Shown here: in pieces, positions 30,357-38,034 of the stretch | Layout: the number at the start of each line of letters is the position of its first letter | How positions within the stretch are numbered: the first letter of the stretch is position 1 | NCBI GenBank assembly: GCA_964405375.1 | Contig: CAYONQ010000008.1 | Location: 1 to 51,811, forward strand | Direction: 5' to 3' | DNA length: 51,811 nt | Source: CAYONQ01 sp964405375 | GTDB lineage: Bacteria > Planctomycetota > Phycisphaerae > Sedimentisphaerales > Anaerobacaceae | Position numbers and translations under genes: made by a program | Notes under the pieces: generated by a model | Database searches by the model: none | The model's input: the letters and a program-made list of their open reading frames with translations, nothing else | What the model was told of the DNA's origin: nothing

Positions 30357-30682
30357 AGTCGGGAGCTCCTATATAAATATATCCTTGCTTAGCTATGCCG
30401 ATAAGGCCTGTTTCTAATAGAATATCAAATCTGTTTTGAAAATTCGAATTTTTTCGCTGTTACTCGAAGGTTTTTCAGTCAGAATATTGGTCCGGCCAAG
30501 TTTTATGGACCAAGAAGAAACGGTCAAAATTGGCTCTTAGAGCATCCATTCTACCTTCACCCGTTGGGTTCTCCCTTTTTTAATGGTCAAAACTCAATCA
30601 AATCCATTCCATAGGCGCTATAATAGAAAAATCCTATTTTTTTGCACGGGTTCATCTGGGAAATCCGGATTTATAACTTTTC
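30357..30682. other. intergenic region upstream of the FNT gene
   Basis: 326 AT-rich bases between two minus-strand genes. The part nearest the FNT start carries a TATATTTATATA stretch that could hold its -10. The part next to the LarA-type gene has ATAGAAAAATCC..CTATTTTTTTG words but no clear hairpin plus T-tract. No gene is supported. Confidence 0.4.
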
Positions 30683-31957
30683 TTAATCAACCTCAAATCT
30701 TTCCTTCCAGGACCACAGCCCTATTGCCGGATTGGAGATAAAATAGATTTCTTCTCCGCCGGGGAGGGCGTTAAAGCCATCCCGTAGTTTTTTGGGGTCG
30801 TATCGTCTTGTCATTTCACGCAGACTAACGTATTTGAAGTTTACCGCCTCTATTTCCTTTTTGGTTAGTTTGCCGGGGCAGTAGGTAATTGTAAATCGCC
30901 CTTCGGAGGAGCCGTGAATCAGGTGGGCGGCGGCGCTTAGGTTTTTCTTAATATCATCGTTGTTTTTGACGGCTTCAAGGACGCCATCGGTTCCGATGTA
31001 GCCGTATTTTCGTATGAGCTTGTCTATCTGGTCGTCCTCTCCGAACTGCTGCAGTGCCGGCGCAAGGACGATGAGCTCGCCGCCGTCGGCCATTGCCATT
31101 CTTGTCCGGTAGATGCTCTTGTTTCCCAGCCAGGTGCTTTTGTATTCGGCGGGGTCAAGATAAACGACCACCTTCTTTAAGGGCTCATCGAGCATTTTGA
31201 AATTTACTTTGAGGGAGAGTTCTGCTGCGAGATTGAAACATTCGATATCGTTACCGATAAAAAGCCCTCTTGTCTTGAGAGAGCCATCATCGCCGACGGC
31301 AACGACGGTTAGGGCATAAATGACCGGCAGGTCCTTTGCGAAGTTGTCGGCGTAGTTATAGAGTTTGCGCACGGGGTTGTCGGCCCTGCCCATAATCCTT
31401 TCCATACCATAGACGGCGCCGAGGAAGTGGCTTTTATTGATTGCATCTGCACCGCCTGTGCCGACGAAGACATTTTTGTTATAGTTGGCCATACCGCTTA
31501 CCTCGTGCGGGACGACCTGTCCGAGTGACAAAATCAAATCGAAGCCGCCTTCGATGATGAGCTTGTTTACCTGGGCCGGCCAGGGGTAATCGAGCTTGCC
31601 TTCGCTTATCTTCTCGACAAACTCACCCGGCACCTCACCCAGGGTTACAATGTCGGTCCGCCACTTGTGCACCCTGAAAAGCTCCGGCGGTATGTTTCCG
31701 AACATTCCTCTTATTTCCGTTTCCGTCATAGGTGTATGTGTACCTAATGCCGGCAGAATATCGGTCAGCTTATCACCGTAATACTGCCAGGCAAATTCAG
31801 TCAGGTGTCCGGCGCGGGAATGATAACGGGTAAAGTCCGGCGGGATTGCCAGCACCTTTTTCTTCGGCCCGAGCTTATCCAGCGCAGCGCACAGCCCTTC
31901 TTTCAGGTCCTGGTCGGTTAAAGCGTCTTTTTCATCTCCACGTTTGTAATATAACAC
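30683..31957 (-). CDS. LarA-family nickel-pincer racemase/epimerase
   Basis: 424 residues from GTG 31957, which follows GGGAGG at good spacing and starts five bases after the HAD gene stop; the longer ATG frame overlaps that gene by 41 bases. All cofactor and catalytic positions of LarA are visible: DFTR at 41-44, H74 in GTHTPMT, H151 in VVPHEVSGM, the cofactor-attaching lysine K161 and H177 (KSHFL). The superfamily interconverts 2-hydroxyacid stereoisomers and includes D-gluconate 2-epimerase. Sitting among gnd and hexuronate genes, it more likely acts on an aldonate than on lactate. LarB is encoded 17 kb away; LarC and LarE are not in the window. Confidence 0.85.
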   Translation of the reverse strand: MLYYKRGDEKDALTDQDLKEGLCAALDKLGPKKKVLAIPPDFTRYHSRAGHLTEFAWQYYGDKLTDILPALGTHTPMTETEIRGMFGNIPPELFRVHKWRTDIVTLGEVPGEFVEKISEGKLDYPWPAQVNKLIIEGGFDLILSLGQVVPHEVSGMANYNKNVFVGTGGADAINKSHFLGAVYGMERIMGRADNPVRKLYNYADNFAKDLPVIYALTVVAVGDDGSLKTRGLFIGNDIECFNLAAELSLKVNFKMLDEPLKKVVVYLDPAEYKSTWLGNKSIYRTRMAMADGGELIVLAPALQQFGEDDQIDKLIRKYGYIGTDGVLEAVKNNDDIKKNLSAAAHLIHGSSEGRFTITYCPGKLTKKEIEAVNFKYVSLREMTRRYDPKKLRDGFNALPGGEEIYFISNPAIGLWSWKERFEVD

Positions 31958-31961
31958 CGGT

Positions 31962-32873
31962 TTATGCCTCCCATGGCGGTTTTTCCGGCAGATATTTATC
32001 AAATTCGGCGATTACCTTCTCTTCATAGCTGCCGGCGTATTGGCCGTTGATGAACTTATCAAATGCCTCATCGTGGAATCTCTGCCAGGATTTTTCTTCG
32101 TCGCCCGGATTGACGGGATAGAACAGGGCGTTGTTGGCCTTTGCCGCCTTCATATCGCCGGGCGCATCGCCAATCATCAGGACGTGTTCGGGTTCGTATT
32201 TGCCCTTTGTGGTGTATTCGAGGTGCTGAGTCTTTTTGCCCATTTCCTGGCCTGCTATTACTGCTACGTATTTTGCGATGTCGTGTTCCTGCCACTCGCG
32301 GGCAAGCGCCTCGCCGGGTGTGCCTGAGACCACGATGGCGTCTGCAAATTGTGTGATTTTTTCCAGGCATTCGCGCACAAACGGGAAGGGCGGCACGTCT
32401 TTGACGATTGTCTTGACGGCCTTATTGACCTGTTCGCTCCATTCGAGTACGTGTTCGAGCTCGCTTTTGGCCTCCGGGTCTGATGCGGCGTCGATTGCCT
32501 GTTTTAGCCCTTCGTTGCTGAGTAAGCTGTCGGGGTCATCCACCCATTTGAAGTAGTGCGGAAGCTGCGGGACGTTAAATTTGCGGGTCTTGACCATTGG
32601 ATGGGACGGCAGAAGCTCGGTTAAGATTCGCTTGAGCGTTTTATGCCGATTCGCCCCGCGTGTTTTGGAAAACAAATCTGCAAAATCCTTGCACTGCCTC
32701 GCAGCGTATGCGACCGGCTGCAGGCCGAAGTATGCAATCATCCAGGGACAGAAGCATTCTCGCTGTTTGATTCCCATCGAGTCGAAGGCGCAGCCGTCCG
32801 AGTCGATGCCGACGAAGAATTTCTTTTTCGGCTTGAAGTCCTTTAGTGGTTTTGCCGGGTCGAGTTCAGTCAT
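31962..32873 (-). CDS. HAD-superfamily phosphatase
   Basis: 303 residues. HAD motifs: FVGIDSDGCAFDS near residue 20 (nucleophile Asp and general acid Asp), VVSGTPGEAL near 175, and MIGDAPGDMKAA near 230. A helical cap of about 130 residues lies between motifs I and II. Members hydrolyse phosphate from small metabolites; here a sugar-acid phosphate is plausible, because the gene is coupled to the LarA-type gene (five-base gap). Substrate unknown. Confidence 0.82.
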   Translation of the reverse strand: MTELDPAKPLKDFKPKKKFFVGIDSDGCAFDSMGIKQRECFCPWMIAYFGLQPVAYAARQCKDFADLFSKTRGANRHKTLKRILTELLPSHPMVKTRKFNVPQLPHYFKWVDDPDSLLSNEGLKQAIDAASDPEAKSELEHVLEWSEQVNKAVKTIVKDVPPFPFVRECLEKITQFADAIVVSGTPGEALAREWQEHDIAKYVAVIAGQEMGKKTQHLEYTTKGKYEPEHVLMIGDAPGDMKAAKANNALFYPVNPGDEEKSWQRFHDEAFDKFINGQYAGSYEEKVIAEFDKYLPEKPPWEA

Positions 32874-32933
32874 CTCGTTCTCCTACGATAAAGAAAAATT
32901 TTACTCAAACTGGCCGATTTGTAGCAAATGTTA

Positions 32934-32958
32934 AACCCACCCCTCCGAGGGGCGGGTT
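32934..32958. repeat. AACCCACCC...GGGCGGGTT palindrome
   Basis: Member of the CCCGCCTCTCCGAGGGGCGGG family, upstream of the HAD gene and within its probable leader. Confidence 0.55.
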
Positions 32959-33005
32959 AAATGTAAGTCGATTTTTGACAATACATTCCGCAATTTTGCG
33001 TTTTG

Positions 33006-33051
33006 CACTTTGATTTTTACATTTTCAAACTGACCATCGGTCAGTTTGAGG
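33006..33051. repeat. 46-bp dispersed repeat ending in a CAAACTGACC/GGTCAGTTTG hairpin
   Basis: Forty-six bases are identical to 44025-44070. The right part is a perfect 10-bp inverted repeat (CAAACTGACC / GGTCAGTTTG, 3-base loop). It ends four bases before the stop codon of the downstream SDR gene. Fragments occur near 40-56 and 43884-43900. Confidence 0.8.
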
Positions 33052-33054
33052 GTT

Positions 33055-33873
33055 TTACACTCCGCTAAAGGCCGAGAATCCGCCGTCAACGGGGACAACG
33101 ATTCCGGTTACGTATTTCGCAGCGTCGCTTAACAGCCATAGTGCGGTTCCTGTCAGTTCGTCCGGGTCGCCGTATCTTTCCATCGGTATATGATTGATAA
33201 TTGTTTTGCCTCTCGGCGTCGGCTGGCCGGTTTTTTCGTCGATTAAGAGGAAGCGATTTTGCTCTGTGAGGAAAAAGCCCGGTGCGAGCGCATTGACGCG
33301 GATATCTTTGGAATAGTTCTGGCACATATGCACCGCCAGCCATTGAGTGAAGTTACTGACGGCGGCCTTGGCCGCGGAGTATGCGGGTATTTTGGTCAGG
33401 GGGCGAAAGGCGTTCATACTGGAGACGTTCAGTATTACGCCGGTGCCGGCCTCTGCGATACTTTTGCCGAAGACCTGCGCCGATAAGAGCGTGCCGAGGA
33501 AATTCAGGTCGAAGACGAACCGGATGGCATCGGCGGGGATGTCAAAGAAGGGCAGTTCCGGCGAGGTGGTGGCCTGTTTTTTGTTTCCGCCGGCACCGTT
33601 TATAAGGATGTCCACTTTGCCGAACTCGGCGACGGTCTTTTCGCGGGCTCGCTCGAGGGTGTCCTTTTCGAGGACGTTGCACTTTACGGTGACGGCGGCG
33701 CCGCCGGCGGACTTGATTTCGTCGGCTACTTTTTTCGCAGCGTCTTCAATAAGGTCCAGCACAGCGACTTTTGCGCCGGCTTTGGCAAGTGCCTTTGCCA
33801 TCGCGCCGCAGAGGACACCGCCTGCACCGGTAATAACCGCTACCTTTCCCGTCAAATCGAATAAATTTTTCAT
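33055..33873 (-). CDS. uxuB: UxuB/YjmF-type D-mannonate oxidoreductase (SDR)
   Basis: 272 residues. SDR motifs TGAGGVLCGAMA near residue 16, NGAGGNKKQAT near 93, catalytic NVSSMNAF and YSAAKAA near 170, and VPVDGGFSAFSGV at the end. The NGAGGNKKQAT insertion and length match the SDR type of fructuronate reductase, which interconverts D-fructuronate and D-mannonate. It lies immediately downstream of uxaE on the same strand, supporting the call. AAGGGA precedes the ATG. Other sugar-acid SDRs look similar, so the symbol is provisional. Confidence 0.75.
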   Translation of the reverse strand: MKNLFDLTGKVAVITGAGGVLCGAMAKALAKAGAKVAVLDLIEDAAKKVADEIKSAGGAAVTVKCNVLEKDTLERAREKTVAEFGKVDILINGAGGNKKQATTSPELPFFDIPADAIRFVFDLNFLGTLLSAQVFGKSIAEAGTGVILNVSSMNAFRPLTKIPAYSAAKAAVSNFTQWLAVHMCQNYSKDIRVNALAPGFFLTEQNRFLLIDEKTGQPTPRGKTIINHIPMERYGDPDELTGTALWLLSDAAKYVTGIVVPVDGGFSAFSGV

Positions 33874-33915
33874 TGTATCTGTCCCTTATAAGTAGAAATT
33901 CTAATATCTAAATTC

Positions 33916-33972
33916 AAAAGTGCCTAAAGCTTAGCTCACTTTAGTTCACTTTAGCTCACTTTTAACTTTACA
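33916..33972. repeat. AAAGTGCCTAAAG / TTTAGTTCACTTT repeat block
   Basis: Contains AAAAGTGCCTAAAG and tandem TTTAGYTCACT words, the same family as the long inverted repeat at 24456-24543. It fills most of the gap between uxaE and the SDR gene. Confidence 0.6.
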
Positions 33973-33994
33973 CTTTGTTTAGGATTCAGGATTT

Positions 33995-35293
33995 TTACTC
34001 CATAAAGATGGGTTTTATATGTCGTTCGTAGATATTTTCCGTTACGTTCTGTGCGATTATTCTCTCGTGTTTTTTTAGTGCGTTTAGAAAATCGTCGCCC
34101 ATTTCGGCGGCGATTTTGTATGCTACGTGCAGAAGCTGGCGAAGATTGGGGTCGTATTTGTCGCAGGATTGGTCGTGCCGCAGTGCATTTGCGAATTCAT
34201 CGCCGTTCCATTGGCTGACAACATCGGGCGTCGGCAGCTTGTCTCTGTCGATGTCAATAACCGTGGCGTACGGGGTGCAAAGCTCGTCGAATCTTGAAAG
34301 CGCCTCGGCGTAAATCTGTTTGGCGATGGCCAGGCCGTCGCCGCCCCCTCTCGCCAGCCCGATGAGCTCTTCGAGCCAGGTTGTGCCGGCGGTCTTGATG
34401 TGCAGGCCTGCATCGAATTTTTTCAGCGCCTTATTCATGGGGGCGTAGATTGAGAACTTGTCACTGCCTGAATGCACGCTTAATTTCAGCGTCTCAGGCA
34501 GGCCGAATTCCTTAACGGCAAAGGCGATTACGGCGAGGTCCTCTTCGAACTCCTTCGCAAACCGGGTGGTGTCTCCGACATAATCGACGCCCTTATTGAA
34601 ACGGCCGGTGAATTTCGGGGCTATCGTCGCTGCGGCGATGCCCTCATCGGCAATGGCGGCGAGGATGAAGAGCATTTCAATCGGTGTCTGCGGCTGGTCG
34701 GTCTCGTCCATCGAGACCTCGGTGATAAAGCTGCTCGTCTCGGCGTAGGCTTGCCGAGCCGTAGCCGGGCCGGCGCCTTTGGCTGACTCGATATGGCGGT
34801 AGATTTTGCCGGCCTCTTTGACCGCCAGCAGGAATTTACGGGCGATTGTCCGAAGCTCGCCATCGCTGACATCGAGCGTTCCGTCGATTCCCGGGACAGT
34901 CAGAGAGCCGACGTATTTTTTGTGTTTTTCGATGAAGGTATTCACATCGTCTTCATCTGCGGCATGGCCGATGAAATCGGCGACGTCGAGCGTAAAGAAA
35001 TCACTCGAATCGATGAACAAATCGACGTTTTCGAGCCCGATATGGTCTGCATCCACGTAATATGGCCCATTGAAGCCCAGTGCCTTGACGGCCTGGTCGG
35101 CCTCTTTGCGGACGTCAGCGGGGAAAGTGTGTATAATCGAATGCTCGCGGTGGGATTTGTTCCAGACGGGGGTGATGTTAACACCATCGCTTTTTGCGTT
35201 GACTATGGCCTGTAACTGGCTCTTGCCCTGTTGGCCAAATCTATCACCAATGCCGAATGAGTACTTTTCTAGCTCTGCCACAGGTAAAATCAT
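33995..35293 (-). CDS. uxaE: tagaturonate/fructuronate epimerase
   Basis: 432 residues of the UxaE family. Recognisable blocks: EKYSFGIGDRFGQQGKSQLQA at the start, GPYYVDADHIGLENVD, PPKF-like IAPKFTGRFNKGVDYVGD, KLSVHSGSDKFSIY and KTAGTTWLEE. UxaE epimerises D-fructuronate and D-tagaturonate, linking glucuronate and galacturonate routes. Residues about 175-187 (AGPATARQAYAETS) are encoded by a CTCGGCGTAG.CTTGCCGAG repeat inserted in frame. It precedes the UxuB-type SDR, whose product enters the KDG route of the 16.9-24.4 kb operon. Confidence 0.87.
   Translation of the reverse strand: MILPVAELEKYSFGIGDRFGQQGKSQLQAIVNAKSDGVNITPVWNKSHREHSIIHTFPADVRKEADQAVKALGFNGPYYVDADHIGLENVDLFIDSSDFFTLDVADFIGHAADEDDVNTFIEKHKKYVGSLTVPGIDGTLDVSDGELRTIARKFLLAVKEAGKIYRHIESAKGAGPATARQAYAETSSFITEVSMDETDQPQTPIEMLFILAAIADEGIAAATIAPKFTGRFNKGVDYVGDTTRFAKEFEEDLAVIAFAVKEFGLPETLKLSVHSGSDKFSIYAPMNKALKKFDAGLHIKTAGTTWLEELIGLARGGGDGLAIAKQIYAEALSRFDELCTPYATVIDIDRDKLPTPDVVSQWNGDEFANALRHDQSCDKYDPNLRQLLHVAYKIAAEMGDDFLNALKKHERIIAQNVTENIYERHIKPIFME
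34734..34770. repeat. CTCGGCGTAGGCTTGCCGAG repeat inside uxaE
   Basis: CTCGGC and GCCGAG form a small hairpin within a block that is nearly identical to 39954-39990 in non-coding DNA. Encodes ATARQAYAETS in UxaE. Confidence 0.75.
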
Positions 35294-35417
35294 AGTGCCC
35301 TTTCTGTGCTTTTGTTACGGATTCCGGTTAAATGACCGATTTTGCAGGCAATATAACCGATTGTTTGGGAAACTGCAAGCTGTTTTGGTGGAGCAGGGCA
35401 GATTCGCAATATCAGCG

Positions 35418-36503
35418 TCACAGATGCTCTTTTTGGAGATGCTCTTTTCGCAGAGCAGCGACTGTCTCAAAAATGGCGGTAATCTTCTCGTCCGCCACCT
35501 TTTCGTCCATATTGATACAGCAGACGCCAGTAAGGTATGGATTGGCCGAGTCGGCGACAAGCCGGTGGATTGTACGCTCTATATCTTCAACGGTCTGGTC
35601 GATGATTTCCACCGGACTTAAGCGGATATTGAGGAACGTATTGGGAAGGTGTCTGCGGATGATAGCGACGTCACCGCCCCAGCCGACATCGAAGAAGTCA
35701 AGGTGCGGCAGCTTGGCAAAGGTCTCGGCATATCGGTGAGGGTCCTTGCCGCAGAAATGGATGCCGTAGGGCCTGTATTTTTCGCTCCAATCGGAGTCAT
35801 ATTTGAAGATAAATTTTTCATAATCGGCAACGGAAACCATTGTGTGCGAGCATTCGCTTTCCAGATAGACCGGTGGCTTAAGGTGGCGAACTGTTCTGTT
35901 GACGCTGATAGATGTAGAGCCGGTCTTTTTCTTTACGTATTGTATGAACCTCTCGCACATTTTGGCTATACAATCGAGAAATCGGCTGACCTGGTCGGGC
36001 TTGTCAAACATATCCATAAAAAGGGTTTCGCCGCGCAGGTCCAGCGCTATGTTCAGTATGCCGCCCCAGCATACGTCGCCTGTGACGAATCCGTATTTTT
36101 TCTCGAGGGCATCGACTAAATGCTCAAACTTTTTGTATGCGCCGCTTTCGAATGCGGCCTCGGCGGACAGGTTCAAGTCCTGCTTATTGGCGACGATTAC
36201 CTGCGGGGGCGCATCGGCACTGTAGCGTACCTTGCACCCGAACATTTCGCTGTTGAGGTAGCCGGCGGCGAGGTGAACGCCACCGACGACCGGCAGCAGT
36301 TTGTCCTTATCAGCCCCCAGGCCGAACCTGCCCCACCGTTCGTAGAGGGCCTTTTCCATCTTCTGTTCGTCCTCGACCCTTCGGCTCACGTTATAGAAGA
36401 AATCCTTATCGAAGGTGATTCCTTCGTTTGCATACCACCAGGCGGGGGCAAGAACGATATCAGCCGGCAGCAGCGGACTGTTTGAGAACGGACTATTTTC
36501 CAT
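35418..36503 (-). CDS. uroporphyrinogen decarboxylase-family protein (UroD/MtaA superfamily)
   Basis: 361 residues. The N-terminus lacks the RVPVW-type start of true HemE; PADIVLAPAWWYANEG and RRVEDEQKMEKALYERWG are typical of sugar-cluster UroD-like proteins. IHFCGKDPHRYAE (middle) and the later TGVCCINMD give an H-x-C...C arrangement like the zinc site of MtaA-type methyltransferases. It ends in a duplicated KEHLQKEHL. It lies 33 bases after the Gfo/Idh gene, so it is probably part of that unit. A role in heme synthesis is unlikely; methyl transfer or decarboxylation of a sugar-derived substrate is a guess. Confidence 0.75.
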   Translation of the reverse strand: MENSPFSNSPLLPADIVLAPAWWYANEGITFDKDFFYNVSRRVEDEQKMEKALYERWGRFGLGADKDKLLPVVGGVHLAAGYLNSEMFGCKVRYSADAPPQVIVANKQDLNLSAEAAFESGAYKKFEHLVDALEKKYGFVTGDVCWGGILNIALDLRGETLFMDMFDKPDQVSRFLDCIAKMCERFIQYVKKKTGSTSISVNRTVRHLKPPVYLESECSHTMVSVADYEKFIFKYDSDWSEKYRPYGIHFCGKDPHRYAETFAKLPHLDFFDVGWGGDVAIIRRHLPNTFLNIRLSPVEIIDQTVEDIERTIHRLVADSANPYLTGVCCINMDEKVADEKITAIFETVAALRKEHLQKEHL

Positions 36504-36536
36504 ATCCTGTGTTTTTTGCGGCTCTCAAGCCGGCGA

Positions 36537-37949
36537 TTACCACTGCCAGTTCAATGGGAATTTAACCAAATCAGCTATCTTTATCCTTTGTCCTGTCTCG
36601 ATGGATTTACGTGCCGCTATTCCGATTAAGCTCGACATCACGCCCGCCCTGCTTCCCGCAAGCTGGGCCAACTGGTCGGGCTGGTTCGGCTTTAGTATCA
36701 AGTCTTTTAGTTTCTGGTCTGACCCGCCATGAGCGAAGTCATCGCCTTTGCGTTCTGGTTTTTGTACTGTCCAGGTCTTGGTGTCCTTGAAGCTTTCGGT
36801 CAATCGGAAGTCCGCATCTTGCTCAACATCCCACGGCTGGCGACTGTAATTGCGTACATCCAATCTACCCTTTTCGCCGTTGAAGGCGATAAGCTGGCCT
36901 TCGTAAGGCATATAGGCGTTTAGTGAATAGGAGAGCAGCACCCCGTTGTTGTATTTCACCTCGACAGTCATCGTGTCGTACGTATCGATATCGTTGTCCC
37001 AGACACAACTGTCCCTGAGGTAGCCGTCGGCGTCCTCGCAATTGACGTATAGTTTTACCAGCCGTTCTTTTTCGGTAATGTCCCAGTAGAAATCGCATTT
37101 GTCCTTAAAGGTGCAGTTTCTACAGTTTCTTGCACGGAACGGATTGTTTTTGCCGTAGAAATCTACTTTTCCGAAAGCGTGCACCTCTACCGGCTCGGCA
37201 TCGAGCCACCAGTTCATCTGGTCGAAATGGTGCGAGGCCTTATGCACCAGCAGCGAGCCGGAGAACCTTATTTTTCCGTGCCATCGGCGGAAGTAACTGG
37301 CCCCGTGGTCTATATCTAAGTATTCCTCGAATTCGGCTGAGATTATTCGGCCTAAATCGCTGGACAGGAGAATTTTTTTGATTTCTTCGGCGCTGCCGCC
37401 GTGCCTTGCGTTGAAGGTAACGATTATCTTTTTGCCGGTTCTTATCTCAGCGTCCAGAAGCTTTTGACATTGTTCGGCGTCAGTAGCCAGCGGCTTCTCG
37501 ACAATGGCGTTGCAACCGAGTTCCATAGCCCTGATTGCATATTTGTAGTGGAAACAGTCAGGCGTGGTTACAATCACGGCGTCCGGTTTGGTTTCTTCAA
37601 TCATACAATCGAAGTCTTTTGCCAGGTATGTGGGGGCGTCTGTGCCGATGAGTTCCTGGGCCACTTTGAGCCGCTTCGGATTAATATCGCAAAGTGCGAC
37701 CATTTCCACGTATTCGCTGTAGGGTTTGACCATCTTGCTGCCCCAGGTGGAGGTGCCGCGATGGCCGGTGCCGACCAGCGCTACCCTCATTTTCTCGACC
37801 GGTATGGCTGGCGGCTCATTGGGCCCGGCAGGGTCGGCTTTGACCTTGTTGGCCTTGTTCAACATAGCAAATGCCGAAGAGGCAAAGGCCAGCTTCGCGC
37901 TGCCACCTAAAAACTCTCTTCGCCCCATCTTTTTTTGGTTTTTATTCAT
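36537..37949 (-). CDS. Tat-exported Gfo/Idh/MocA-family oxidoreductase
   Basis: 470 residues. A twin-arginine signal (GRREFLGGSAKLAFASSAFA) starts the protein, then a Rossmann motif VALVGTGHRGTSTWG near residue 54, the EKPLA motif (NAIVEKPLATD) near 155 and a C-terminal beta-sheet domain. A cysteine cluster (CRNCTFKDKC) lies near residue 275. Family members oxidise or epimerise sugars with tightly bound NAD(P). AAAGGAGGTGA precedes the ATG, one of the strongest ribosome sites here. Follows the SSS symporter gene; the pair suggests periplasmic sugar processing before uptake. Confidence 0.87.
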   Translation of the reverse strand: MNKNQKKMGRREFLGGSAKLAFASSAFAMLNKANKVKADPAGPNEPPAIPVEKMRVALVGTGHRGTSTWGSKMVKPYSEYVEMVALCDINPKRLKVAQELIGTDAPTYLAKDFDCMIEETKPDAVIVTTPDCFHYKYAIRAMELGCNAIVEKPLATDAEQCQKLLDAEIRTGKKIIVTFNARHGGSAEEIKKILLSSDLGRIISAEFEEYLDIDHGASYFRRWHGKIRFSGSLLVHKASHHFDQMNWWLDAEPVEVHAFGKVDFYGKNNPFRARNCRNCTFKDKCDFYWDITEKERLVKLYVNCEDADGYLRDSCVWDNDIDTYDTMTVEVKYNNGVLLSYSLNAYMPYEGQLIAFNGEKGRLDVRNYSRQPWDVEQDADFRLTESFKDTKTWTVQKPERKGDDFAHGGSDQKLKDLILKPNQPDQLAQLAGSRAGVMSSLIGIAARKSIETGQRIKIADLVKFPLNWQW

Positions 37950-38034
37950 TTTTCACCTCCTTTAAGTGATGGTGAGTGTTGCTTGTTTTTACTTTTTCCT
38001 TATTTTCTCGGCGGGCATCGGCCGCGAACCCGCC

